A stretch of 64,000 nt of DNA from Pyrocephalus nanus (taxonomy: Eukaryota; Chordata; Aves; Passeriformes; Tyrannidae), in contig CM076280.1 in the NCBI GenBank assembly GCA_038380795.1, forward strand, positions 9,659,501 through 9,723,500, read 5' to 3'. Positions 41,201-54,319 of this stretch are shown here, piece by piece. Under the pieces are notes generated by a model. The model saw only the letters and a program-made list of their open reading frames with translations. It did not search any database and was not told where the DNA came from. Positions within the stretch are counted from its first letter, which is position 1. Every line of letters starts with the position of its first letter. Both the position numbers and the translations under genes were made by a program.

Positions 41201-44200
41201 TATTTTTCCATCGTAGGAAGCAGCTCAGAGATTAGTTGTGACATACCCTGGGCTAATGCCATGGAAAGCCTGTTTTCAAAAGGAAACATTTGCCATCTTA
41301 CTCCTAGCTTTGATTTGCCTTCCCCTGCTCACTCACCAGGGCTTGTTCTGCAACATTAATAGGAAAGTTTCTTTGCACAGAGCCAGCCAGCAACTGTGCC
41401 CAAGTGATTTTGTTCAAGGAATAAAAAGCACATTCACTTTGTGTTTGAGATGACATTTATGTGATGGGGGAGTTTGAGAGCTCGGTGGGGAATATGGCAG
41501 AGAAAAAACATTCTTGTGGGGAGCTGTTTCAAAAGAAAAGAAACAAGAATCCAGGAGAGATAAGAAAACGAGCGTTTGCAGAATCTGGGAAAGCCTCGTG
41601 CAGAGGGACGGAGACAAAGTACGAGAATGCACTTTATTTGTGACAAGCTTTCCATCCTGGGCAGCCAAACAGGACATCCTGCTTCAGTTCTCCTTCCTCT
41701 CTTTAATTAGAGTTGCGTTCAGGACACTGCCATTAATGTCGTCTCAGCATTTCCATGACAAAGCCCTGTTTTCGCGGGACTTTAGGAACTTGGCCCTAGA
41801 AAAATGTGTTATTAGTGTAGGACTGTTCAGCTCAGAGACTGGGGCAGGTTTGCAGGCAGTGGCTGTGACATTTCCATCACAGGGAGCCATCCAGGACATG
41901 GCAGCAGGATAGGAGACCGCACCCCATCTCCAGATGAGGTGGGATTAGGGGTGGCCCAATCTGTGCCCAAGCAAACATCTCCATTTTGGATCTGAAACTT
42001 GGCACCTCTCTGACCTCCATTAAAAATCACACCACTCACACTTCCAAACCCGTAAGTCACTGTGGAAACCTCTGTGTGTTTTCAAATAATTTTGAAAAGC
42101 CTGAAAAGAAAAGCAAAATCTCCAGCAGTGGTGTTTTCACTGCCTGAAAGCAGGGCCTGGCGACAGAAGTTGAACTTGCCCCGTAAATGGGACACCTAAA
42201 ATCCCTGTCACACCGTCAGGGCAGGTCCTTGTGGTGTAGCACACCCTGCCCACCCCAGCCTGGGACAACAGCAAAGCAAACAGGACCCAGCAGGGCTGTA
42301 AAAGTGTTAAAAGGGGCTGAAACCACAGTGGGCAGCGCTGGCAGAGAACCTGGCTGACGAGTCAGCTATAAAACATCCATGTTTGAAAGAAGCTGAAATG
42401 CACCTCAAACACCAGGACAGCCTGGGAGAGTTTAACCAGCTCTAGTGATAAACCAGATTCCTGTCGTGCTTGTGGTGCTGCATAAACTCCTTCCTTCAGG
42501 TCTTCACGGCAGGACCTGAGCTTTGTGCACTGGCTCTGAACACACAGGCAGGAGAAATCCTCATTCCTGTCCCACCACTGGCACCAAGGGCCCCGTGACA
42601 GCAGGCCAGGCAGACTGTGTGTGGCTGAAACAGGGGCAGCACAAGAGCAGGAGAAGCCATAGCTCAGTCCAGCCAATGACCCTGGGGCTGGTTTTGGCTC
42701 GAGAAGTGCTAAATATTATTAGCAAAATGAAAACACTTTTTTTTTTTTTTTCCCCATGGTGGAAAAACTAGTCCTTCCCACTGAAAACATTAGTGTGGTT
42801 CTTCCACTCCTAAAGGGAGAGAAAACAGATTCTTTTGTTCCTGTTGCAGCCCCAGGTGCATCACTGGCATCCAGAGTGGAGCGAGCTCTGGAAGAAGCTG
42901 TAAAGCAACATTTCATCACAGGATACTCCAAAGCAGACAGGGTTAAGCTAAACATCCTTTTACCACTGCTCTTTCACTTCCCATTTGAGGGAAGAGGATA
43001 CAATGGTCCTGCACCCTGTGCTGAGGAAACTGTACGAAGGCTGTGCTGGGGATCCCCTCCCTGTGCAGCCATCCCAAGACCAGAGAATTATCTGATTTAA
43101 ATGAACTGAAAGAGTGAAAATCAGTGGAAAAGCAGCTGGTTTGGGGGTTTCTGAGCTGTCTGGAGCTGTTTGACCAATTTTCCACCCTCTGGAACAAGCT
43201 AGTTCGGGTAAAAGGCATTGATGTTCCATTGCCACCCTGGCTGGTGATCTGCTCGTGTAAGAGAAGCCCACCCAGCTTCAGGACTTTGGCTGAGGAGATT
43301 TAGGATGTGCTGGCACAGGGAAAGCTCTGAGCACCACTGGGAAGGCTGGTGGGCTCTGTCCCCCTTCCCAGACCCACAGAACCACAGTGCAGGCGAGGCA
43401 GGGCAGGAAGGGAGCCAGCGGAGATGAGTGTTTCCTGACTCTCCGGAGCGAAACAGAAAAGCGCTGTCACTCAGCGGCCCCCACAAGTGCAGCGGCAAGA
43501 TAACTCCAGACACAGCCACCATCACTTCCCCCCTTTGTCCCTGGCTTTTTTCAGGCCTTCCTGAGCAGAAACATCCCATCTCCAAAGGAATGTCAGTGCT
43601 GCTGGGCCGCCCACGAGATGCCGAGCGGCCGCACTGCCCACGGCAAGCTGCAGGCTCAGCTGGGATGTGGGTGCTCAGGCACCCCGGGGTGTGAAGCAGT
43701 TGGCAGCCCCGGGCTGGGAACTGCCACGGGAACCTGCAGAGGACATGCAAGGCATCACAACATGCTGGAATTGAACCGCCACATTCCCCAGTTTCCTGGT
43801 CTGAGTCACTCCTGAGCGCAGGAGGTGAAAGGCCATTGGGAGCTCACAGTAAACACCACCACTCAGGGACTCAGGGCAGCCCCAGAGTTCTGTTCTACAC
43901 ATTCCTTATGCTCCTGGGACAACACAGGTCCCCTCCAGCCTCAGCAGATGCCCCAGCCCATACCCGGAGGGTGCTCACAGGACATCTCATGGCTGAGACA
44001 GTCCCTGCTACTTGTGTGTCCCTGTTGTGGTGCCTGCTGTCCCTGCCGGGAGACACACATCCCCTGCACAAACCCCACAGGGAGCCTTCTGATCTGTAAG
44101 GAGGGAGCATTCCACCCCTTAAACTAGGATGTATTTTTCCCCAGGGTCCTCCTCAAAGAGGGCTCTGGATGTGGCTCTTTGGATGGTCCCCCTTTGACCA

Positions 44201-44690
44201 CCTCTCTGTTCAGTAAAGACCTGAGCCTATGCCCACAGTTGCAGAGGAGCAGCCCCACAGCAGATGCTTTCACTCCCACAGCAGTGTGGGACAAGGTGGG
44301 GCTTGACAGGAACAAGGGGGTGATGAGGCACCCCCAGAGAGGGCCCTTGGACAGCACAGCATCAGTGTGCCCACAGCCAAGACTGGAATGCAGCGAGGCT
44401 GTTTTATTATCTCCTTCCCTGCCTCTCAAGGACAAAATAATCTAACGGTCGTAGAAACACATTTTTCACCAAGGGATTCTTCATTAGTGCTTGTTTCCTC
44501 TCCCAGCTCGTTTCCTGGAAGCAGTTTGTGCTGATGGAGGTGGGCAGGAGCTGCCACGGGATGCACAGGCTGCGTGTGTGCGTGCGGGTGCACACACATT
44601 CCTTCCACGCTCCACGGCCCAGGGTTTCAGCCAGGCTGGAGACACACTGCTTTACTGCTGACCACCAGTTCTCCATGCTTGGAAACACAG
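38300..44690. other. Intergenic DNA, no gene seen
   Basis: Many short open frames on both strands, none with similarity I recognise and none in a plausible exon series. A T15 run lies at 42737-42751. Confidence 0.55.
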
Positions 44691-44691
44691 G

Positions 44692-44975
44692 CAGACAGTA
44701 ATAGGACAAGGGGCAATGATTTTAAACTAAAAGAGGAGAGATTCAGATTAGATATTAGGACGAAATCCTTCCCTGTGAGGGTGGGGAGGCCCTGGCACAG
44801 GTTGCCCAGAGAAGCCGTGGCTGCCCCGTCCCTGGATGTGTTCAAGGCCAGGTTGGATGGGGCTTGGAGCAACCTGGGCTAGTGGAAGGTGTCCCTGCCC
44901 ATGGCAGGGGGTTTAGAACAAAATGAGCTTTAAGGTGCCTTCCAACCCAAACCATTCCAAGATTTTATGACTCTA
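44692..44975 (+). mobile_element. CR1 LINE 3'-end fragment
   Basis: Contains 'aggacaaggggcaatg', 'agattagatattaggacgaa', 'ggcacaggttgcccagagaa', 'ttcaaggccaggttggatgg', 'tggaaggtgtccctgcccat' and a degenerate 'gattttatga' tip. The 3' end is nearly complete; the 5' end is truncated. Confidence 0.95.
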
Positions 44976-45412
44976 AGCACCCTGCAGGCAGGTCCTGATG
45001 TTCACAGCCCAGAGCCCACCTGGTGTCAGAGCAGAGTGTGCACAGGCCCAACATGGATGGTTCCCGCCACAAAACCTTCCTCAGGGGTGTTTACAGGTCA
45101 GTCATAAATATTTGCTCCTGGCTGCAGTTTTCCCAGGAGAGGTTTCAGCCCACGAGCAGTTGCTCACTGAGCCAGTTCTTCCCTGGCTGTTTACTTTTGG
45201 AGCTCCCCAGAGTTAAACACAGCTTTAGTGTCAGAGCAACTGGAATGCAACATCTATTATCTCCATGGGTTATAATAAACTAATTATGGATCGGGTGGCA
45301 ACCAAATGACAAGAAACGACCCTGCAACTGGTGCCACTGATCAGGCACTCAGCTGGAGAGCGAGGGTGTCCCTGCAGCCCCCTGTGGCCTCAGTGGCAGC
45401 CAGCCTGCCCCA

Positions 45413-45441
45413 AGGAGGGAGGGAGGGAGGGAGGGAGGGAG
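45413..45441. repeat. (GGGA)n microsatellite
   Basis: About seven uninterrupted GGGA units immediately before a CpG-rich block. Confidence 0.93.
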
Positions 45442-45474
45442 CTGGCAGCCAGAGGAAAAGGATATGGTGCTTCT

Positions 45475-45690
45475 GGGAGCCGCGGCCGTTTGAAGGCTGC
45501 GAGGGGAAACAGGCCAGAGGGTTATCCAATCTCTCGGAGCAGACATTTCCGCCTGGCACGCCCCAGCGGCGCAGTCACTCCGCTTCATTAATAAATCACT
45601 AATCCCGCCTGCCGCGGCTGCCGCGGGGAGGAAACGGGAGCCGGGGCCGGGAGCGGGACGCGTGTGCCTGTGCCCGTGTGCGCACGGGGA
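45475..45690. promoter_or_regulatory. CpG-rich block without a gene
   Basis: Around 200 bases with many CpGs (gagccgcggccg, gccgcggctgccgcgg, gcgggacgcgtgtg) surrounding an AT core (cattaataaatcactaat). No start codon, exon or splice pair supports a gene. It may be an orphan CpG island or enhancer. Confidence 0.4.
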
Positions 45691-48204
45691 GGGTGCGGGT
45701 CACAGCCAGGAGCCTCACAAAGGCCCTGCCAGGCAGGCACAGCCCCTTCCCGGCTCACCTGCCTCTGGCCACGTGTAGAGGATGCTAAGATGCACCTCGG
45801 CTCCCTGCGGTCCGGATTGCCCAGCACAACAAGCATGTGTGACACAACCTGGAGATGGGCAGAAACCTTCCTTCTGCCAACTGTTGCAAGCTCCATTCGG
45901 CCTTCCCAGCTGCCTCTCTGTATTTATAGAAAGCCAGAGCTTTCTGAGGGCTCTGAGGCTCTGCAGGACACTATTTCAGCCCCAAACATGAGCAGCCTTG
46001 TTTCCCAGGGAATACAAATTCTCTGCCTGAGCAGCAGGGCCAGTGCTGGAATCCAAGGGCCCGTCCTCTGAGTGGTCACTGGTCCCCCAGGCACAGCTTG
46101 CCTGGGCCTGAGGAGCCACAGGACAGGCTGCTGCATCCACAGTTAGCAAGCAGTTCAGATCTGGGAGCCAGAAATCCAGTCCTGGCACTTCCCACCACAG
46201 CATCCCAGCAGCAGCAGGGATTTCAGGTGCCCGTTGCACAGGAAGGCATCACAGATCAAAACCTGCAGCTGTTTAATCTTCTCAGATTAAAAACTGGTGT
46301 AACGGCACAGATGTTTGAGCTCAGATAACACAGAGTGTCCTGCCTGACCTGCCACACGCTGCTCCTCGTCGTGGCACTGTGGCCATGAAAGATCCTGATC
46401 CCTGGCCCTTCTCCAGAGTCACTCGGCACTGCAATGACTGCCTGGATCAGCCCCTCATCCCTGCGATGAGCTGGGGCACCCAGGACCTCCTGGCAGATGC
46501 AGGGCACAGCATGGGGCAAGGGCCCACATCGTGCACCCACCCTGGAGTCAGCATCAGTGAGACACATTCACACTGGAGCAGCACATGGAACGGGCATTGC
46601 TTTCTGCTTGGATGCATCCTAACCCATCCCTGCTGGCATTCACAATGCCCCGACCCCAGCGGAGCTGGAACCAGGTACATCAGGGGTGATGGAAGACCCT
46701 GTGGCACCCAGAGTGTCTCCCTTGGAGTGTGAGGACTCCCCACAAAGACACCTTGGTTAAAACAGGAGGACCAGGGTACACCCAGCCCGTGGCTGCTGAG
46801 ACCCGGCCTCCGGCAGCGTGATGCAACGAGCCCCGGCCCCACACCTCGCTGGGACATGAAACGCTAAACGAAACGAATTCCTGCCACCAGCGCCGCTTCC
46901 TGTTTTCCTTCTACAACGGATCACGCTTCCCCGCAGTCCTTGACCCCGGAGACTGTGCTAGAAAGGATGCGACAACCCGCCCCTCCAGCCCCAGGGCTGG
47001 GCTCGGGGCTGCCCCGTGAGCCCGCGGCCGGTCTGTCTGTCCATCTGTGCGGACACAATTGTCACACGGTGCCTCCAGAGCCGGCACAGCTGCCAGAGCC
47101 TCGGGGGAGAGGATCTGATAGCCCGAGGGAAAGCAGAGCCACAGAACAAAGCAGAGCCCGGCTCGGGAAAGCAAAGCTGAGTCTTTGATTCAAACCCTTT
47201 TTCTCCCTGCTCTGAACAAAACAGCATTTTTTTCTCACTTGCGCTTCCCCACGACTGCAAGTCCATCTCTTCCTTGGCTCTAGCAAACAGAACCAGGCTG
47301 ACCAAAGCTCAGGGGGTTTGATTTCCCTGCACACCTTTAAGGACATTCTCCTGTGCTGCCTCAAAATCCCTTTCTGGCACATCTTCCCCCATGGCACAGG
47401 CAAGAAGGTTTGGCTTCCCAAAATATCGAGCAGAAGGTGGGATTTTGGTGAGAGCAGAGGGAAGAAAGCAGCTCTCCCCAAACTCCCTGTCCCAGGCTGT
47501 GCCAATTATCAGGGGCATGTGTTTAAGGAAACAGCCCAGCCAGGGCGGGTTGGTGCCTTCCACCCACCATGGAGAGGCACCACCTCTCATCCCTGCTAGG
47601 AAATGATGCTGCTCTAACTTTTCTAGATTTCAAAGTGTAAAGTAAATGTTGATCGACCCCAAATGATGGGTGTTTCACTCTCTTTATCTTAGGCTGACCT
47701 TACATTTCAACTCCAGTTCTATTTTCCTCCTAATATGGGAGTGTCAAGAGTGAGAAATCCCTCCACAGACAATTCAAACCCAAGTCTCCCCCAGCAGCTT
47801 CACCACAGGAAACTCCCTCCACACACAAATTACTGCAATGAGAACAAGAAACATGAGCAGGGCTCTGGGAAGGGAGAAATACAAGGGCAGTGGGTACCAG
47901 TTCAGCCAGTATGGGGCAGACTCAACACTTGTGCCCCTTCTTGCAAAGGGGGACTGTGACAGCCATTTTTTTTGGGGCTGAAGAGCAGCTTTGAAAGCTC
48001 AGATCTCCTTTTGCACCCAACAGTGCTTGGCCAGGCCACCCAGCAGCACCAGACTGTCCCTCAGAGACATCATGAAAAGCTCTGCAAAAGAGCCCAGCTC
48101 CCACAAAGTAGATGTGAGGACACGGTGCCACACAAATAGGCCAGAGCTCTGAGCCATCCTCCAGCCACACACCGGTCGGGGGAGCTCACCCCTGCTCCCA
48201 CTGT

Positions 48205-48440
48205 GCAATCACAGCCAGATAAAAGTCTCCCTCTCCCAGCACTGGGCTCACAGCTCCAGTTACAACACACTTAATCCTGGAGCCACTTTGACATTGCAGC
48301 TCGGGGCTGATTGCGTGACCCAGTTGTGAGACAGCGAGGCCCCGCTGAGCTCAGAAATGTTAAATACATTGTAATTGGACCCCCGGTGCCTCCACTTTTC
48401 TTCCGATGAAGAGGCCCTGGTAAGTGAATTTTCCAGAGCG
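48205..48440. promoter_or_regulatory. Candidate enhancer: GATA, SOX and ETS motifs
   Basis: AGATAA (48217-48222), CATTGTA (48367-48373, SOX-type on the - strand) and CTTCCG (48400-48405, a high-affinity ETS core) lie in a repeat-free 230-base block. SOX plus ETS plus GATA is typical of arterial endothelial enhancers. Function is inferred. Confidence 0.35.
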
Positions 48441-51121
48441 TTCCTGTGTGCCGGCGTGGCAGCCGTGGCCCTGGAGTGCAGCTGATTCTCAACCCACCCC
48501 TGACAGAAGATTTGGAAGCTCTTCCCCATCTGCGGGGTGGTCTGGGTGGGCCACATCAACTGCAAAGTGAAGGAAACCAAATCCACCCGTTCCTGGTTTA
48601 TCCCAGTAGGAAACGGGAGTGGGGATAGATAAGGAGTGAACTCCCCAGGGAAGGGAGGAGAGTGCTGTGCACTCCCTGTTCCTACTTTTGCTCTTTATTT
48701 TGCTGCACCTTTTAATATCAAATCTTCCCCATGAAGCTGCCAGCGTGCAGGGCCTGGTGTCACCATGGCCATGGGGCAATGCTCCCTGATTTTTTTCTGA
48801 TAGAAAAAATAGCCCTTCCCCCAGCTTTAAAACCCTTTTGCTCTTTGCCAGTGCAGGTGAGTGCTTCTCTCGCAGCTGCCGTCCTCTCCAGAGGAGGTTT
48901 GAAGGCCATTGTCACAAAATCAGCAAACTGGGGCAAAAGACTCTTGACAGACACACAGACAAACAAAACAGATGTGAAGGGAGCTCTCTGACAGCCTTAC
49001 TTTGCTACCTAACACTCCAAAACACTGTGAGAACAAACCCAGCAGGAGTGTGAAACATCTTCTCCGCCTCTTGGGAACTTTAAAAAAAAAAGCCAGTTTG
49101 TTCTCCTGGAGTTTCTAGACTCGCAGGTCAAAGCCAGCAGGTCAAGCTCTCCAGAGAAAAGTGCCAGACAGAAGCTGCTCACTGGTGTACTGGGGCAGAA
49201 CTGGGGGGGACACAAAGTCCAGTGGGCATTGGGGAGCTCCCACGTGGGAAGCAAACAAGCTCCAGGAGTGTTCTGACATGGCTGTTGTGGGCTAGACCTT
49301 AGATTTGGTAGCCATCCACGCAGGAGCAGTTTTGAGGCTCCCAAAAATCCTGAAGCATCTTCCCTGGGCTATGAGGAGTGTGGGGCCTGAGCCAGCCCCC
49401 AGTCCCTGCACAGGAGAGCTCGTGGCTCCCTCGTGGCTGTTTGTCTCCGGCCATGGGAGGGTAGGACACGTCCCAGGGCTCAGCTGAGAAGGACTGCCCT
49501 GACATGATACCCCAGGCACTTTAGGGAGGGAGATGCTCTCGTTGTTTGCCTTCCTTTGAAGTAAAAGCCCTCAAAAAGGAAGGAACGCCAGAGCCTTCTC
49601 CAAACACACTTAATTAATCCAACCTGTCACATTAACAACATCAAAACAGGGCAACTGCAGCAGAGTCTGGGCCTCATCTCACACCCAGCGAGCCAAGAGG
49701 GCTCCACAGATCCTCTCCCAGAGCTGGGCTGCTTAACTCAAGAGGAAAAACTCAGGCAAAGGACTCAGGGCACAAGTTGTGCCTCGATGGCATTTGTACA
49801 GCATTGTAGACGACAGAGCCAGATCCCCACTGACCGTGTGTGGAGCCCACTGGCAACATGGATTGCACAGAGCGTTCTCTGCTGTCCTGCTTCCTCCAGC
49901 TGGGAGGTTTGGTGCCCCCTCAGTCTATCTGCATCCATGAATTTGTGTGTGCCCTTTCCCAGGAGGCTGTCAGGGAGCAGAGTAAGGATGTCTGTTTTGG
50001 TGACTGCACCCCCAGGTCACGCCTCTGTCCCGCTGTCCCCACTTCAGGCAGCAGCCAGGTCAGAGGGGTGGCTCTCACTGAGTGGGGCTGAGCCCCCCTG
50101 CCCTGGTTCCCCAGGCCCCCAGACCCTCACTGCCCCCTTGCCAGCGGCTGACCCCGGCTGATAACCTTGGAAAACTCCCTCTGACCTGGAGGAGCTGGGA
50201 GAGGGAAAGAGGTTGACTTTTAACCCCCTGCTGCGCTTCATCCTCCTCCTAAATGGGCTGAACTCCCCCCTGCTGCCTCCTCTTCACCCTGAACCCATCC
50301 ATCTCCCGGCTGCCGGAGGGGCCTCTGGAGCTGGAGGCCTCCAGGTCTTCCCACGATCCCATCTTAAAAGGAGGAGGAAAAAGTTTCACTTACAACCACA
50401 GCCTCACCTGGACCCACAGTTCATCTGTCACCTGACCCTTCATCTGTCACCACAGGGAAATGGGACCCCAGCAGCAGGTCCCCAGCAAGGTTTGGTCACT
50501 CAAGGGGATCCGGGGGCGGGGGCAGAACAGTTTTGACAGGGCTGCTCAGGGATTAAACCACAGACTTTGGCCAAGTCACCAAGTGAGACAGACCCTGACC
50601 CCTTCCCCTCACAGCCTGCCTAAAAGGAGCCCCACACTCAGCCAGGACCTGGCGATAAACTCTGGGCTTTGATGTGGAGGGGAAAGGGAGACACCCAGTG
50701 CGACCCCTTATCTCCCTTTTCTTCTGTCCCTGCTGTGAACAAGCAGTGCAGGAAAACACTTTCCCAAAGGCATCCCTGGAAAGGAGGGGCTGGGCAGATC
50801 CTGGACACCCCAAGAGCCATGGGACAAGGGGGCTGTGGCTGCAGCCCAAGGCATGATGTGACAGCTGAGAGCCACCCACCCACCCGTCACTCCGGGGCAG
50901 GAACGTCCCCAGGGCCACGCAGGAGCTCCGACACAAAGCTGGGACACACAAGCTGATCAGAGGAGACTCCAAGTGACTCTGTGGGGCCCTGATCCCCCTG
51001 CATCCTTCTGCCCTCCTCTGGTGTCCGTGGGAGGTTTTCCTTGGATCGTTCTCATCGCCGGCTAAAGCCTGTTTGTTCACGTGGAGGCAGAGCTCTAACG
51101 AAGCCCCCCCAGCGTGGCAGG

Positions 51122-51131
51122 GATAATTATC
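51122..51131. promoter_or_regulatory. Perfect palindrome of two GATA sites
   Basis: gataattatc is a perfect ten-base palindrome that places two GATA cores back to back. A TTATTTGTTATTAATG-type AT-rich stretch follows 25 bases on. A GATA-dimer site is possible; chance occurrence is also plausible. Confidence 0.3.
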
Positions 51132-51702
51132 TTGTGCTCCAGGAACTGCCCTCATTATTTGTTATTAATGCTGGACCGGGTGATCCCTGCCCAAAAGGAA
51201 TCCCAGCCCTGATCCCGCCAGGCGCTCCGTGGGAGTCACGCAAAAGGATTTGCAGCATCTGGGACTAAATATAGATGCGAGGAGGAGGAGGAGGAGGAGG
51301 AAGCAAGGCCAGGAGTCGGGAAGGGGAGCGACACACGTGTGGTGCCTTGGGCGGAGCGGGAGTTGCCTGGACTGGCTGCCTGTGCCTGCCTGTCCTCTCT
51401 CCCGGCTTAGGAAGGAGAAGCACACCCCACTGTGGCTGCTCGTGCACTTGGAAGGGCCGTTGGCATCAGGGATCTCCCTGATGGAGAGATCATCTCAACT
51501 CCCGGTGCCATCCACGACTTTGAGGCTGGAAAACCCCGAAGTGGGGAAATGTAGGGGCTGGGAGCTGCGCGTCACATGGCACCGCTCTCCAAAAAAGGGA
51601 GAGGCGGCAGGGAAGAAAGAGCTGTTGGTGGGGAGTTTTCCCTCCTTCCCCCTGTCTGCTGTTGGAGAGGCAAAAATTCTGGAGAAAGGAGTGCTCTGGT
51701 GC

Positions 51703-51705
51703 AAA

Positions 51706-51736
<31 letters not shown>

Positions 51737-51760
51737 GAAAAAAAAAAAAGGAAAAGAAAA
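51703..51760. repeat. A-rich tract with scattered G
   Basis: About 58 bases of A interrupted by single or paired G. It could be a decayed poly(A) tail, but the upstream DNA (51440-51700) matches no retroposon I know. Confidence 0.9.
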
Positions 51761-54065
51761 ATCAGTGTATTCCATTGCCTTTGGGACAGTGCAGGCAGAG
51801 ATGGCTGTGCAGGGAATGTCCTTCTGACACTGTTGCACAGCTGAGTCCCCACCTTGAGGCCACACACCACAACATCTGGGAGCAAAAGGCATCAGGGAAA
51901 GTGCTGGGGGCCCAGGGGCTTTTTTTTTTCTTTTTTAGACATGGTTTTAAACCCCCAAAAACAGATTTCAGGAAAGGTTACAGGGGAAAATGTATAAAGC
52001 AAGGAGGAGCAGCATCTCCAGGCGACAGGAAGGTGGAGTGGGAGAGCCACGCTAAGCAGGAGCTGAACGGTTTAAGAGCTGAGGTTCCTTTGGTTTTGCA
52101 AATAAGAGGTTCAAAGTTTGAAAATGTGTGAAGCTGTCTGCTGGCATGGGTCAAACTGAGGCAGCAGCTTCACAGGGAAAGGGGAGGGAGGATGGATGCA
52201 ATAAAAACACTGAAATACTTTGCACCGAGGCTTGCCAGTAACAAGTTTAATTCTGGAGCTGCTAAATGTTTTGTTTCATCATTCTCAGATATGAAACGTG
52301 CTTTTGGCGAGCAGCATTTTCCCTGAGAAATTGGCCCCAGCCTCGAAAGAAAGAGAAAAAGCCTTTAAAGGATATTAAATGGCCCCCAAGAAAGAAAGGA
52401 AGGTTTTAATTTCGTGTGAGAAGCAGCATTTGCACAACGAACCAGGGAAGGAAACATGGCAGAGATTCTCTCTTTGGGTCTGAGCCTGTCTGACTTTGTC
52501 CTTGTGGTTTTCGGTTCAGCTACACAGCAGAAACATCCATTTCCCCCCTGTTTCTCCCCCTCTCTCTCAAGTACAGCCTTGCCACAGACACGGGCATGGG
52601 AACTCAGCGCCTGGCAATGCCCCTGGAGCTGCAGTGGGTGTGATTCATTCCCTTTGGATGCCGCTGGTTAAGATCCCTCCCCAAAATCCCAGCTCTCAGC
52701 TGAGGTTATTGCTCTTGCAGGCTCAGCCATGTGTTTCTGTTTACTGGCTGTGTGTGCCAGCGGAGCCTCTGCATCCACACACATCATGTTTGCATAAAAG
52801 CTGCAAATTTGAGTTTGATTTGGTGGGCTGGAGCCCCGGGGGCCTCTTGGATGCCTTTGAAATAGTTGCTGGGTCTGAGAGGTCTCTAATGCATGGGGAT
52901 GTGTGGTCTAGGAGAGGTGCTGAATAGAGGGGGGAGTGTGGGAAGAAGAGCGGGAGGAAAGAGAAAGGAAAAGGAGAGGAAAAGGATGGGGATAATGGAG
53001 AAATTCCAGCACAGTGCAGTGCAGAGCCCACCTCGTGGTGAGATCGTGGTCCCACACGTGGCACAGCCCCAGTGCCCAGGTCACAGCACACACAGAGCCA
53101 TCTTCCCACATCCTTTCCCAAGGGACGTTCCCTCGAGTTCGGCATCCCAACAGCGAAACTCCCTCTCTCAAGGCAGCAGAGACAGACCCCTCTCTGGCCA
53201 CCCAAGTCCAGCAGTGACCTCCTGGTCTCATCCTCCAGGGCAGTCTGATGGCAGCCTTTGCAGATCCCAGCAGCCCATCCCTGGCCCCCCACTCTCCCCC
53301 CAAACCCGCGGGGCCGCCGTGCCCTCGCATCCTCCAGCGCGCCCGTCTGAAACACCCAGCAGGAGGCTGGGAACGTTTGGCTGCTCTCCCAAGGAGATTT
53401 TCCTTCATAAAACACAAGGCAGGAGGGGGCTTTTCACATGCAGTGGGCACGGCTGAATCCCTTTTCTCGGCAGCCAGCGGGAGGAAAATGGAAGGGGGGG
53501 GACAAGAGACGGGACCACTGCCTTTGTTCAGTTTTTGAGGCAGAAAGGGACGTTATGGGAGGTTTAAAGATATAATGATGGGCCTCAGTGTGGTGGAGGA
53601 GCAGCATGGGGTGGGAGGGCTTCGGGCTGCCATGGCTGGGGACAGGAGGGGTTTGGTTGTCACCGCCACTCTGGGCAGGGCTGAGCCCCCTCATGCTGGG
53701 CATCCCTCCCCTGGCTCTGGCTTTGCAGGGGAGCAGGGGACAGTGGGGACAGGACAAGGACAAGGCCAGCACCACCCTGAGGACCCATCAGGGAGTGGGG
53801 CCAGCCTGTCTGTGTGTCACTAGATGGCGGCTGCACCTCAGGAATGGCCACCGGAGCCTGGCGGGGGCCAGCCTGGGGGGTCCAGTCCTCACAGGGTGGC
53901 CCTGGGGAACCTGCAGACCCCACTGGGTAGCTGGAGGGGCCCAGCACAGCCCCCCATGTCCCCCTAGCACCCGTGTCCCCACAGGCACCAGTGGAGGCCG
54001 CCACAGCCGTGCAGGAGAAACTTCTCTCCCTGCTCTCTGCAGCCTCTCCTTACAGGACAATTCCT

Positions 54066-54316
54066 GCTGGCCAGGGGAGGTTTAGATTGGATATTAGGGA
54101 AAATTTCTTCACTGGAAGGGTGATCAGGCATTGGAACAGGCTGCCCAGGGAAGTGGTGGAGTCCCCATCAACTGAAGCGTTCAAAAAAGGTGTATTCGTG
54201 GTGCTTAGAGACTTGGATTAGTGGTGGGCATGGCAGTGCTGGGGTAAAGGTTGGACTCCATGGTCCTAGAGGGCTTTTCCAACCTTAATGATTCTATATT
54301 TCTATGATTCTGTGAA
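54066..54316 (+). mobile_element. CR1 LINE 3'-end fragment, different subfamily
   Basis: Contains 'gccaggggaggtttagattg', 'aaaatttcttcactggaagg', 'cattggaacaggctgcccag', 'gaagtggtggagtccccatc', 'cttagagacttggattagtg' and a tip 'ttctatgattctgtga'. The wording 'gggaagtggtggagt' distinguishes this subfamily from the copies at 5.3 and 44.7 kb. Confidence 0.95.
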
Positions 54317-54319
54317 TCC

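Larger units (their letters stand above)
45700..54060. other. Intergenic DNA, no gene seen
   Basis: No gene recognised. A-rich tract at 51703-51760; a (GGA)n stretch near 51280-51301. The 300-codon frame at 51229-52131 runs through the A tract (a lysine run) and is not a gene. Confidence 0.55.

Noticed and set aside
45413..45441. CRISPR-like or clustered repeats
   Set aside because: Simple microsatellite; no repeat-spacer structure, and the genome is eukaryotic.
51229..52131. 300-codon + strand frame
   Set aside because: Includes a lysine run from the A-rich tract and a (GGA)n stretch; no domain.
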